Assembly (NCBI GenBank): GCA_016703425.1
Contig: JADJCA010000026.1
Coordinates: 1 to 23,472 of the forward strand
Direction of reading: 5' to 3'
From: Myxococcales bacterium
GTDB taxonomy: Bacteria; Myxococcota_A; Polyangia; Polyangiales; Polyangiaceae
Length of the DNA stretch: 23,472 bases
The translations under genes and the position numbers were made by a program. Of the stretch, positions 15,425 through 23,140 are shown one piece after another (positions within the stretch are counted from its first letter, which is position 1; every line of letters starts with the position of its first letter). Under the pieces are notes generated by a model. That model was not told the origin of the DNA and did not search any database. It was given only the letters and a program-made list of their open reading frames with translations.

Positions 15425-16537
15425 TCAGCCGTCCGCCACGAAGCCGTAGCTCTCGGCCCGTTCGAGCGGTGGCAGCTCCGCTTGCCGAATGAGCAACGTC
15501 CGGACGGCCCAGACGTCGCGGAAGATGCGATAGCGCAGAGCGGTCTGATCGAGATAGTCCACCCCCGCTGAGCCGCCGGTCCCGGTACGGCGCCCGATGA
15601 TGCGCTCGACCATTCGCGCGTGACGCTGCCGGAAGATGACGAACGCCTGCTCGAAGGCGACGAGCTCGTCGATGATCACGCGTGGCCACGCGAGCAGCGG
15701 CAACTCGCGGTAGCTCTCGATGAAGACGAGTGCGGCGCGGATTCGGGAGACGCGCGCACGCACCGCCTCGTCGACGTCGTGCCCGAGAAGGAACGCGCGC
15801 GCCGCGGCGACCTCGGCAGCGTAGCGTCGCTCGAGTCGCTCCACGTCACCGGCGGTGAGCGTGCTGCTCTTTGCGATCGCCAGCGCCTCGTTCGCGCACT
15901 TCGCGTGCGCGGCCGCGTATCCGTCGACGAAGCCCGCGACGGTCGCGGCGTCGCACGGGTTGGCCGGGACCGATCCCTGGATGGGCGTGCGGTAGAGCCA
16001 GTCGTTCACGCAGTCGAGGAGCGTGGGCTTGTCCTCGCTCCGCTTCGATACCCGCTGGTAAGCGCTGGACGGTGAGCCATCGTGGTTCTTCAGCGCGCTC
16101 ATGTAGCTGCGCTCGTTCCCGAGGGGGATCCGGTCCTGATCCGAGAGCCCCAGGAGCACCTCGACCTCGCGCAGCTGCCCCGACTGGAAGCCGCTCGCCG
16201 GGTTGAGCTTGTCCCGGAACGCGAGGTAGTCCCGCGTCGTCATCGTCTCCATGATCTCGAAGTGCGTCGCGACCTGCCCGATGAGCTGGGTCATCCGGCG
16301 AATGCCGCGCGCCGCCGACGCGAGCGCCTGCTCGGGCACGGGCACCTTCGCGAAGAGGTTCCGGACCGACACGAGCTCGCGAAGGACGAGCTTGAACCAG
16401 AGCTCGTCGATCTGGTGGACGGTGATGAACATCACCTCGTCGTTGGACAAGCCCAGTCCGTCGCCTCGAGCCCGCCCTGAAGCGAGAGCAGTTCCTCGAC
16501 CTTGATGGTCCCAGTACGCCGTCGGCTTCCGGTTCAC
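15425..16537 (-). CDS. kynA: Tryptophan 2,3-dioxygenase
   Basis: The haem enzyme that opens the indole ring of L-tryptophan to N-formylkynurenine, the first step of the kynurenine pathway. The start is GTG 16537 (protein begins NRKPTAYWD) with AAGGA about ten bases upstream; the longer frame to 16633 is not supported. Motifs: MFITVHQIDELWFKLVLREL with the active-site His, FEIMETMTTRDYLAFRDKLN, ASGFQSGQLREVEVLLG, and the C-terminal GRRTGTGGSAGVDYLDQTAL. Between YWD and GLSNDE about 18 residues are out of frame: a two-base loss near 16511 and a one-base loss near 16465 cancel. The family sequence (IKVEELLSLQGGLE) is readable in the other frame. Otherwise normal length (~370). It stands alone, without kynureninase or formamidase nearby. 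Confidence 0.93.
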   Translation of the reverse strand: MNRKPTAYWDHQGRGTALASGRARGDGLGLSNDEVMFITVHQIDELWFKLVLRELVSVRNLFAKVPVPEQALASAARGIRRMTQLIGQVATHFEIMETMTTRDYLAFRDKLNPASGFQSGQLREVEVLLGLSDQDRIPLGNERSYMSALKNHDGSPSSAYQRVSKRSEDKPTLLDCVNDWLYRTPIQGSVPANPCDAATVAGFVDGYAAAHAKCANEALAIAKSSTLTAGDVERLERRYAAEVAAARAFLLGHDVDEAVRARVSRIRAALVFIESYRELPLLAWPRVIIDELVAFEQAFVIFRQRHARMVERIIGRRTGTGGSAGVDYLDQTALRYRIFRDVWAVRTLLIRQAELPPLERAESYGFVADG

Positions 16538-16651
16538 GATGCCGCATCCTTGCAGAGCGCTGTCAATGCCCCGACCCTCCTGCGCGGCGGTGTACTCTGC
16601 CGCGCGCGAGCCCGTGGGTGGTGCGCCAATCACCTGCCAAGCTCGTGCTTC

Positions 16652-17417
16652 TCATCGGGCGAAGACTACGGTGAGGGCGGCCATCGCGGTCGTTGCCGGC
16701 GACGAGCGTCCAGCCGACGCGCCGCAGGTGTCTCGGATGCGGGGCGATCACCATGAGTGTCCAGCAGACGAACAGCAACGGAAACGCCGCACATGCCACG
16801 GCCAAGTGAAGGCAGAGGATGCCGAGGAGCACCGTCGCAACCATCGCGAGCGCAAGTAGTGTGGCGCTTCGACGCCCCGACTTCGCCCGAGCGACGACAG
16901 ACCGTACAGAGGCCGTCGCGCAAGCGAAGGCGAGCGACCATGCTGCCCAGGTGCCCAACGCCAGCTCGCTTGCCACGCCGCCCGCCACCGCGACCGGCAC
17001 CGACGCGGACGGGAGAGCGACCCCGACGACGACCTCGCCCAGGGTCGTCCGCTCTTGGTTCTTCAGCACGAGAACGAGGCCGAGGAGCGCGAGGCCGAGC
17101 GGAAGCAGAGTCACTCGCACGATGCCAACCCCGCCGGTGACCACGGCGCCGGCACCGAGGGCCAGAGCCAACGTCGCGAACGAGACGCCGTAGCGCCGCG
17201 CTCGGTCTGCCTGTTCACGACGAGCGCGCGGTCCGCGCCGTCCGATCCAGACGAGCAGCGGCTCATGGGCCAGAAACGCGGCGAACGCCGCAGCGGCGAA
17301 GAGAACGCTCGAGAGCGTCGGCGCCCCCATCGCGAGCGAGGCGACGATCGGAAGGGCGAGCTGCCCATAGGCCCCGTGCTCCTTGGGCCAGAGTCCTCGC
17401 GACGGGGCATGAGTCAT
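16652..17417 (-). CDS. YwiC-like multispanning membrane protein
   Basis: The ATG at 17417 gives MTHAPSRGLWPKEHGAYGQL, where WPKEHGAYGQ is the hallmark of the YwiC-like family. Alternating hydrophobic stretches follow (LSSVLFAAAAFAAFLAHEPL, then several Ala/Leu/Val helices), about seven membrane spans in all. The stop in this frame is lost to a one- or two-base indel near 16700. The other frame closes quickly as AMAALTVVFAR at TGA 16652, the expected family end, giving about 255 residues. YwiC-like genes often sit near nitrate/nitrite or NO-detoxification genes, and here ric is directly upstream on the same strand. Transport or redox function is not known. Confidence 0.8.
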
Positions 17418-17499
17418 GTGCGCCCGAAGATCGCGGAGGCCACGTGGTACAGGCGCCCGGCTGCTCCGCTCGCCGGGCGTCCGAACGCCTCCATCGAGC

Positions 17500-18177
17500 T
17501 CATCGCGCGCCGGAGAGCACGCGCTCGAAGAGCACGTTGTTTTCGAGGTGGACGTGTTGGTGAAGGTCCGCCTCGAGCTCCGCGAGACCCGCGAGGGCCG
17601 CACGGAAGGTATTGCACACGCCGCTTGGGGCTGAAAATCCGCTTGTCAGCGCGCGCATTCGCGCAAGCTCGGAGCATGCGACCTCGTGTTCGGAGCGCAT
17701 GCACGCGATCGGCGTGGCAAGCGCGACCTCGCGGCCCGCTTCGAGCTGACCGATTGCCGGAAAGAGGACGGCCTCCTCTTTTCGCATGTGCCGCATGAGG
17801 TCGGCTGAAAACGCTCGGAACAGCGCAGCCACCTCGACCATTTCAGGATGTCGCTCGCCGTGCACACGAGCGACCTTGTCGAGCATCGGGCCGAGCCGGT
17901 CGAGCTCGGCACGGGTGAAGGTGTGGTGCCGCTCGACGATGTGGCTCACGAGCTCGGTGAGCGGCGTCCGCCCAGCTGCTCCGCGCCGACCTCGGCACCT
18001 CTGCTCGAGCAGAGCGAGCACCTCATCGAGCGCGAGACCGCGATCGCGACAGACCTCGGCGATCGGTCGCTTCCCGCCACAGCAGAAGTCGATCCCGAGC
18101 TTGCCAAACACCCGACTCGCCTCTGGGCGCTCGACGACGAGTTGCCCAACGGTTTCATGCCCCGAGATTTGGCCCAT
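17500..18177 (-). CDS. ric: Iron-sulfur cluster repair di-iron protein (RIC / ScdA / YtfE)
   Basis: This is a 225-residue protein with the two expected parts. The N-terminal ScdA domain (ETVGQLVVERPEASRVFGKL, GIDFCCGGKRPIAEVC) holds the conserved Cys32-Cys33 pair. The hemerythrin-like domain supplies the His/Glu ligands in HIVERHHTFTRAELD, MRHMRKEEAVLFPAIG, MRSEHEVACSEL and DLHQHVHLENNVLFERVL. RIC proteins restore Fe-S clusters damaged by nitric oxide or peroxide in the cytoplasm. The start ATG at 18177 is the natural N-terminus. It is transcribed divergently from the Rrf2-family gene, with a perfect inverted repeat between them. The frame is intact. Confidence 0.92.
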   Translation of the reverse strand: MGQISGHETVGQLVVERPEASRVFGKLGIDFCCGGKRPIAEVCRDRGLALDEVLALLEQRCRGRRGAAGRTPLTELVSHIVERHHTFTRAELDRLGPMLDKVARVHGERHPEMVEVAALFRAFSADLMRHMRKEEAVLFPAIGQLEAGREVALATPIACMRSEHEVACSELARMRALTSGFSAPSGVCNTFRAALAGLAELEADLHQHVHLENNVLFERVLSGAR

Positions 18178-18210
18178 GGCGCGCTCCTCCGTTGCGGAGA
18201 TTCTAGGAAC

Positions 18211-18242
18211 GGATAAATTGGATGTCTAGGTCCAATTTATCC
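18211..18242. promoter_or_regulatory. Perfect 12-8-12 inverted repeat between ric and the Rrf2 gene
   Basis: GGATAAATTGGA (18211-18222) and TCCAATTTATCC (18231-18242) are exact complements around TGTCTAGG. The site lies 34 bp upstream of ric and 28 bp upstream of the Rrf2 gene in the shared 92-bp intergenic region, where it would overlap both promoters. It is the AT-richest stretch of the surroundings. It is most likely the operator of the Rrf2-family regulator. Confidence 0.75.
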
Positions 18243-18269
18243 ACCTCAGGCTCGAGGCACTGATCAGCG

Positions 18270-18707
18270 ATGCTCTCCCAGACCGTCGAATACGCGCTTC
18301 GGGCCGTCGTCTGGCTCGCCGCGCACGAGGACGGACAGACGACACATGCCATCGCCGATGGCACGAAGGTCCCAGCGAGTTATCTGTCGAAGGTCCTGCA
18401 GGGCTTGCAGCGGGCGGATCTCGTCCTGAGTCGCCGCGGCGTCGGGGGCGGCTTCGTCCTGGCCCGATCCCCGCGAACGATTCGCGTCCTCGACGTCGTG
18501 CAGGCCGTCGATCCCTTGGTGAGGATCCGGACCTGCCCGCTCGGTAACCCCGCTCACGGCACCGGTCTCTGTCCACTCCACCGACGACTCGACGACGCGA
18601 TCGCATCCGTCGAGCGAGCCTTCGGCTCGACCACGATCGATGAGCTCACCGGCTCGAAGGTCAACGATCGCGCCCTCTGTCCGGCGGGCTCGTTGCCCAC
18701 GACCTGA
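18270..18707 (+). CDS. Rrf2-family regulator (NsrR-like context)
   Basis: A 145-residue protein with the Rrf2 winged helix: MLSQTVEYALRAVVWLAAHE, TTHAIADGTKVPASYLSKVL, QGLQRADLVLSRRGVGGGF and the RSPRTIRVLDVVQAVDPL helix. The cluster-binding loop reads RTCPLGNPAHGTGLCPLHRR, with Cys89 and Cys101 and a His104. The three-cysteine pattern of NsrR/IscR is not complete, because the middle Cys is absent; a distant Cys137 exists. It may hold a cluster with other ligands or none. Divergent from ric, with a shared perfect palindrome. NO-responsive control of ric is inferred from this context, not from the sequence of the sensor loop. Confidence 0.88.
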   Translation: MLSQTVEYALRAVVWLAAHEDGQTTHAIADGTKVPASYLSKVLQGLQRADLVLSRRGVGGGFVLARSPRTIRVLDVVQAVDPLVRIRTCPLGNPAHGTGLCPLHRRLDDAIASVERAFGSTTIDELTGSKVNDRALCPAGSLPTT

Positions 18708-18954
18708 AGGCGCGCGCCGCGGCCCGGAGCGACTTCGCGGACGTCAAGGCGGTACGGTCGACCGAGCGGACCGCAGCCGCTAGCCTTCAGGCGCGCGAGG
18801 GGGCCGAATGAGGGGAGGCGATCGCCGGGATCTTCGTCGGAGGCAAGGGCAGACGGATGGCCGGCGCAGCGCACGTTGTCAGCGAATGAAATGCACGACG
18901 AGTGCTCGTGAGGCATGGTGCGGGCCAGTCGCTACGGCTCATCAACGCAGAAAG
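18708..18954. other. Non-coding stretch after the Rrf2 gene
   Basis: I see no convincing gene, RNA or repeat here. The open frames are Arg/Ala/Ser-rich shadows. Confidence 0.4.
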
Positions 18955-18980
18955 GCGCCGACCCCCGGAGGGATCGGCGC
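18955..18980 (-). terminator. Hairpin, probably a minus-strand terminator
   Basis: GCGCCGA (18955-18961) pairs with TCGGCGC (18974-18980), with a smaller CCC/GGG stem inside. On the minus strand it is followed by CTTTCTG. It may end transcription of a decayed minus-strand gene at 19010-19075. Confidence 0.4.
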
Positions 18981-19009
18981 GGAGCGGAGTGACGCGACGC
19001 GCTCTTCGC

Positions 19010-19075
19010 GACCGCTGTCGCGAGCACGCCCCGAGTCTTCGGCCCGTAGATGCCGTCGACGACGAGCCTGTCTTC
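19010..19075 (-). pseudogene. Possible peptidoglycan-binding-domain remnant
   Basis: The minus strand reads RLVVDGIYGPKTRGVLATAV, which matches the VDGxYGPxT core of PG_binding_1 repeats. The surrounding frame does not look coding, so it would be only a C-terminal scrap, about 50 bp upstream of a terminator-like hairpin. A chance match is possible. Confidence 0.22.
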
Positions 19076-19109
19076 GCAAAGCGGACGCCGCCTATCGAGG
19101 AGCGGCGGC

Positions 19110-19387
19110 TCGCCGAGCGGATGCCAGAGACGACGCCAGCGTACCTCACGCTTCTTCGGAGTCGAGGTCGCGGCCATCCGCGAGATCTCCGCTGGCTCCT
19201 TCGGATGGTGGACGAGTACCCGCGGCCCGCAATGCTCGCCGCGCTCGCTGAGGCACTTCAGTACGGGCTCGCCGATCTCGAACGCCTCGAGCGGATGATC
19301 CTCCGACGTATCGCGAAAGACTTCTTCGTGCTTCGGCCGGAGGCCGTTGGGCAGGGGTCGCCGACCGCAGGTGCAACCCACGCATGA
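19110..19387 (+). pseudogene. IS21-type transposase (IstA) C-terminal remnant
   Basis: The plus frame reads DLRWLLRMVDEYPRPAMLAA, then ALAEALQYGLADLERLERMI and LRRIAKDFFVLRPEA. The pattern of a helical EYPxxAxLAALxEAxxYGLxDLxRLE segment, ending RRIAxDFFxL, is the usual tail of IS21-family transposases. Upstream sequence in this frame (from 18902) does not look coding. No istB helper gene follows; repeat copy C begins instead. A dead fragment. Confidence 0.45.
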
Positions 19388-19397
19388 ACCCCATGCA

Positions 19398-19744
19398 GTA
19401 ACGCTTACGAACCGCGTCTGTGGTGCGAAGGCTCGGCCCTCAACGATCTCCACGCCTTACGCCGCGCTCTCCGTAGCGCCGGGTCACCGACCCGCCGCTC
19501 CGGAGACCAACCTCCGTAGCCGTGGGTCTCTCCTCCGGAGCCGCGGGTCACTTCGTCTCCCCGAGTCTGCCCCGGAGAGCGCCCTCGCGACGGGTAAACC
19601 GAGCACTCGCATGTACCCTGCACGGACCGCCCGCTCTTTGTGGAGAGCGGCCGGAGAGCCATCACCCACGAATTCCAGCGCGTCGTGCGCGTTCACGACC
19701 TCCGGCCCCGTGGGTCACCAAAGTTCGTAAACGCTATCGACTGG
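19398..19744 (+). repeat. Copy C of the ~350-bp interspersed repeat, abutting tRNA-Arg
   Basis: This aligns along its length with 1255-1608; the 36-bp stretch beginning CGAATTCCAGCGCGTCGTGC is identical in both. It starts at the TTACGAACCGC motif and ends CGTAAACGCTATCGACTGGC, where TGG is the complement of the tRNA-Arg CCA end. The same CGA(G/C)TGGCGC junction is kept in copy B, which has no tRNA beside it. Confidence 0.85.
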
Positions 19745-19818
19745 CGCGCCCGAGAGGATTCGAACCTCTGACCTACGGCTCCGGAGGCCGCCGCTCTATC
19801 CAGCTGAGCTACGGGCGC
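19742..19818 (-). tRNA. tRNA-Arg (anticodon CCG)
   Basis: Complete cloverleaf on the minus strand: acceptor GCGCCCG/CGGGCGC, D-arm GCTCAGCTGGATAGAGC, anticodon loop CTCCGGA with anticodon CCG reading CGG codons, T-arm AGAGGTTCGAATCCTCT, discriminator G and encoded CCA. Length is 77 nt including CCA. Confidence 0.96.
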
Positions 19819-19958
19819 GAACCAATCTCTCGTATCCCACGCGGGTCCTGACGTAAAGGCCGGCGGTCGGCAGGCGCTCCGGTCGTGCTGGCCGATGGCC
19901 CGGCGGCGATCGCAACTCGGCCGCGCGCGACGACAAGATCCTTCTCTAGCGTCGCCCC

Positions 19959-20611
19959 ATGTCCCCGGCCCTGGTCCACTGGGTGCTGCGGACGCTCGAC
20001 GTCGACGCGGCGCGATCGTTTTACGAAGGAGTCCTCGAGGAGGAGCGCGCCCGACGTGACCAAGCTCCGAGCTCGCGCTTGCACGGAAGGAGCGAAGCCG
20101 CACTGGCTCGGGCAGCTCTCCGTCCCTGACGTAGCCGCCTCAACCGCCGCCTTCGTCGCGCGTCGCGCCCTGTTGCTCGGCAACGGCTACGCGCTGCGGG
20201 ATCCCAAGCGGGGCGATCATGGCCTCACCTCCGAAGTCGTGCCCTCGCGGCGCGACGTGCTCTCAGAGCAGCTCCTCACGTCGGATCCGGTGACCGCAAC
20301 GAAGGACTACGGCGAACTCTTCGGGATGACCATGCGCGGCCATCTCGACGTGCCGGGCCACGGCGTCTTCGAAACGTTCGCATGGGCGATGGCCCCGTCG
20401 TCGGCTCCGTTGGGGACATCACAACAAGCCACACATTCATCCCCAGTGGCTCTTCTTCTTCCGCGTCGCGGGCTGCGCTCAGCCACTCTATGTCACCGAG
20501 AAGGGCGGCCGGGTCATCGGACCGACGACGCTACCGGACGGTCGCCGCGTGGCCGTGTGTGACGATCCCCAGGGCGCGGCCTTCGCGCTCATCGAGATTC
20601 CAAGGTCGTAG
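19959..20611 (+). CDS. Two-domain VOC/glyoxalase-superfamily protein, frame-broken
   Basis: ATG 19959 opens MSPALVHWVLRTLDVDAARS, FYEGVLEE, a typical beta-alpha start of a vicinal-oxygen-chelate domain. Coding signal continues across several frames: AKPHWLGQLSVPDVAASTAA, then VVPSRRDVLSEQLLTSDPVT, KDYGELFGMTMRGHLDVPGH and VFETFAWAM. It ends PLYVTEKGGRVIGPTTLPDG, RRVAVCDDPQGAAFALIEIP at TAG 20611. The paired-domain layout of about 220-240 residues resembles glyoxalase/bleomycin-resistance proteins such as the hydroxylase-associated CFP30B group. Breaks occur near 20045, 20175-20240 and 20400-20440. Metal ligands cannot be assigned safely. It begins 140 bp right of tRNA-Arg. Confidence 0.7.
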
Positions 20612-20652
20612 CTCGCTCGGCAACCAGCCAAGAGCGAGCGCCGCGTCGAGTC

Positions 20653-21867
20653 TCACCACGTGACGACGACGCGCCCGTCGATGCCTCCGTTGGTCACCGC
20701 CGTGTACTTCGTGCCCGCTGCACCCTTGCCCGCGCTGCCGGCGTAGTGAGGGGCTGGCCGTCCCAGCAGGGGTGGTCGCGCTGCCCGCGGTCGTGGTGCC
20801 CGACACGACGGGCGACGAGCCGCACGGAGTAACCGGAGCCTCCTCCGCCGCTGCAAGTATTGCCGCCGCCTCCACCGCCGTAATAGCCACCACCGCCACC
20901 TCCGGACTGCGACGACGTGGCGTCACCACGCCGGCGGCCGGGGTTGCCGACTACAGCGCCCGAGCCGGGCGTGCCGCCGACCGTCTGCGTTCCGCCGTGA
21001 CCACCGACGCAGTTTGCGGGCCATCGGTGCCTTGTTGGCCGCCCCGGCGCCAGGCACGTTTGGGGGTGTGGTACCCGGCGCCTGCGCCGGCGCCGGTGAC
21101 GATACGGCGTCGCGCCGAGACCAGCTCGCTGCGACCACCACCACCACCGCCGTAGTTTACGCCGGCGCCGCCGCCGCCAAACGCCTTCGCCGTGGTGGGG
21201 CCGTTCAAGCCCGGCCGCCGCCGGCTCCAACGAGCACGTCAGGCGTCGCGCCGGGGGCGACGATGAGCGAGCCTGTGGTGTAGCCCCTCCGCCGCCGAAG
21301 ACGTTGTTGCCGATCGAGGGCGCCGCCGCCGCCCCAGAGATGAACCTGAATGGTCGAGACGCCCGACGGCACGCGGAACTTGTACGGGCCGCTCGCGGCG
21401 TAAGCGACGACGCAGCCGCCGCCGGGGCACTGCACGAGAACCCACCCGTGAGATCGGTGCAGGTGCCGTTGCCGCAGGGTTCACCGGCGAGCACTCGTTG
21501 ATGTCGACGCACGTGTGTCCGTCATCGGGAGTGCCGTAGCCGCTGGGGCAGGAGTACACGACCGACGCGTCGACGAAGCTGCAGGTCGCTTGGATCGCAC
21601 CCCGCGAGCGCGCACGCGCCCGCGAGCCGCGTCGCTCGCGTCGGTGGCGTTCGCGTCGTTGGCGTTCGAGCTGTCGGTCAAAGCGCTATCGTTTGCTCCG
21701 CCGTCGAGAAGGGAGACGTCTGCTGTTGAGGCGTCGGCAACAGCGCCATCGAGGGACACGCCCTCCATCGGCGGCTTCACCGTCAACGTTGGCGTCGACT
21801 CGTTGACTGCATCCGGCGGCTGCGTCTGACGTTGCGGCCGGGCGCTCGCGCGAAGGGAAGAGATCAT
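20653..21867 (-). CDS. Secreted EGF-like plus glycine-rich surface protein, frame-broken
   Basis: Read on the minus strand from 21867: a Thr/Asp/Ala-rich low-complexity linker (GGANDSALTDSSNANDANAT) typical of exported myxobacterial proteins, then SCPSGYGTPDDGHTCVDINE, CSPVNP and CGNGTCTDLTGGFSC. This is a calcium-binding EGF-like module with its DINEC entry motif. A glycine-rich sheet domain follows (KFRVPSGVSTIQVHLWGGGG, YGGGGGG, GGGSGYS). The end TKYTAVTNGGIDGRVVVTW matches the close of Gly-rich receptor-like domains. At least four frame breaks, mostly inside GGC/GCC runs. The N-terminal signal is not clear and the start is uncertain. Confidence 0.55.
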
Positions 21868-22009
21868 CACGGCGCCGGTGATGAGCTGCGCCGTGGTGAA
21901 AGGCGCAGCGGGGCGATGAGGCCGCGAAGGGGCCTCTTCTGGCGCGTCTTGGCGATCTTCGCGGCGCTCGAAGCTCCCGCGACGCCGGCGCCGTCGTTGC
22001 GCCAAACCT

Positions 22010-23005
22010 CGACGCGCGGCGACGATGCGGACCGCGGACCGCGTGAGAAAGTCCAGCAGGCCCGATGCTGGCGCTACTGGGCCCGGCAAACGCCGCCGTG
22101 GACACGTGACTGAGCGACTTGGCGGCTTCGATGTCGCCGCTCGCCGCAGGATCGCACTCGTTGCCGATGCAGAGCTCCCTCGCGCGGCTCACGCGTGAAA
22201 GCGCCATGGCCCCTACGACGGCGCCGACGCCGCCGCCAACGGCCGCAACGCCAAAGGCGACCTTCGCGTAGAGCGGCACCGGTGCCGGTTCTTCCCGCGG
22301 GAGCGGCGCCGAAGGCGTTGCCTCGGATCTTGCCGGCTCCGCCACCGGTGGTCTTGTCGCCCGCGTCGCTGCAGACGTCCGGGCGCGCGTAGCGAGGTCC
22401 ACGCGCTGGGCGCTCCGCTCCGTGACCGCGAACGTCGCCGCCGTTTCGTCGTACCCCGACGCAACGATCCCGACGCGGTGCGGCCCCGGAGTTTTACGCG
22501 ACGGGCACCTCGAGGTCCCGCAGGGCAAACGCACCGTGGGCTGGTCATCTGAGGAGCATCGGAAGGCTGAAGTCCCGTGATGCGGAACGTCACGCTCCGG
22601 GATTCGGTCGCGCCGAGCCCCTGACGCGAGGTCGCGCCCCCCGCGCGCTGCAGCAGGACGGCGCGCCGGCTCCGTCGCCTCAACCGGATCCGCAAAGGCG
22701 AGGCGAGCGCGCCTCCTTGGCTTCGGAGCTGTCCGAGGGCTTCGTGGGCCTTCGCGAGCTCGGCGCCCGTCGTCGGCACGTGCATGATCGCGTCGGCGTC
22801 GCGGTAGGCGCGGAGCGCGCATCGGCTGACGCTTCTCCGCGTAGGCACGGTCGCCCTGTTGGATCAGCGTCCGCGCCGTTTCCCGGTCAGCCGGCGACGG
22901 CCGTCTCCGCCGCAGAAGGCGACGCCCACAAGGCAACCGCCACGACGGTGATGAGACTCCAACGCCGCGTCAGGCTCGCCGCGCCGCCAGCATCTTCGGA
23001 AACAT
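22010..23005 (-). CDS. PEGA-like exported protein with membrane anchor, frame-broken
   Basis: A signal peptide is readable (RRWSLITVVAVALWASPSAA, then ETAVAG) downstream of an ATG at 23005. Next come DRETARTLIQQGDRAYAEK and AYRDADAIMHVPTTGAELAK, AHEALGQL, a TPR-like helical repeat. A PEGA-type strand region follows (PGPHRVGIVASGYDETAATF), then a Pro/Glu linker and a membrane segment (YAKVAFGVAAVGGGVGAVVG). The final region has a Cys pair (ELCIGNECDPAASGDIEAAK). This order is common in Polyangia envelope proteins of unknown function. Frame changes near 22930, 22840 and 22500-22720; the C-terminal end beyond ~22090 is unclear. Confidence 0.5.
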
Positions 23006-23140
23006 AGCTTCCCGCCGCGGCGGTGCCTGTCGCTAGCTTCAGCGGTCGGCGTTCCTGATGCGCGTTACCGCGTTGGTTGGGTCGCCATCTCTTCTTGAGC
23101 GTGCGCGCGCATCGGCGGAGACGCTCAAGTCATGAGCGCC

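Noticed and set aside
18787..19149. 120-residue minus-strand ORF
   Set aside because: Ser/Arg-rich composition without motif; overlaps the hairpin and remnants.
20772..21283. Tandem repeats in the GCC/GGC-rich stretch as a microsatellite element
   Set aside because: Explained by the glycine-rich domain of the minus-strand surface protein.
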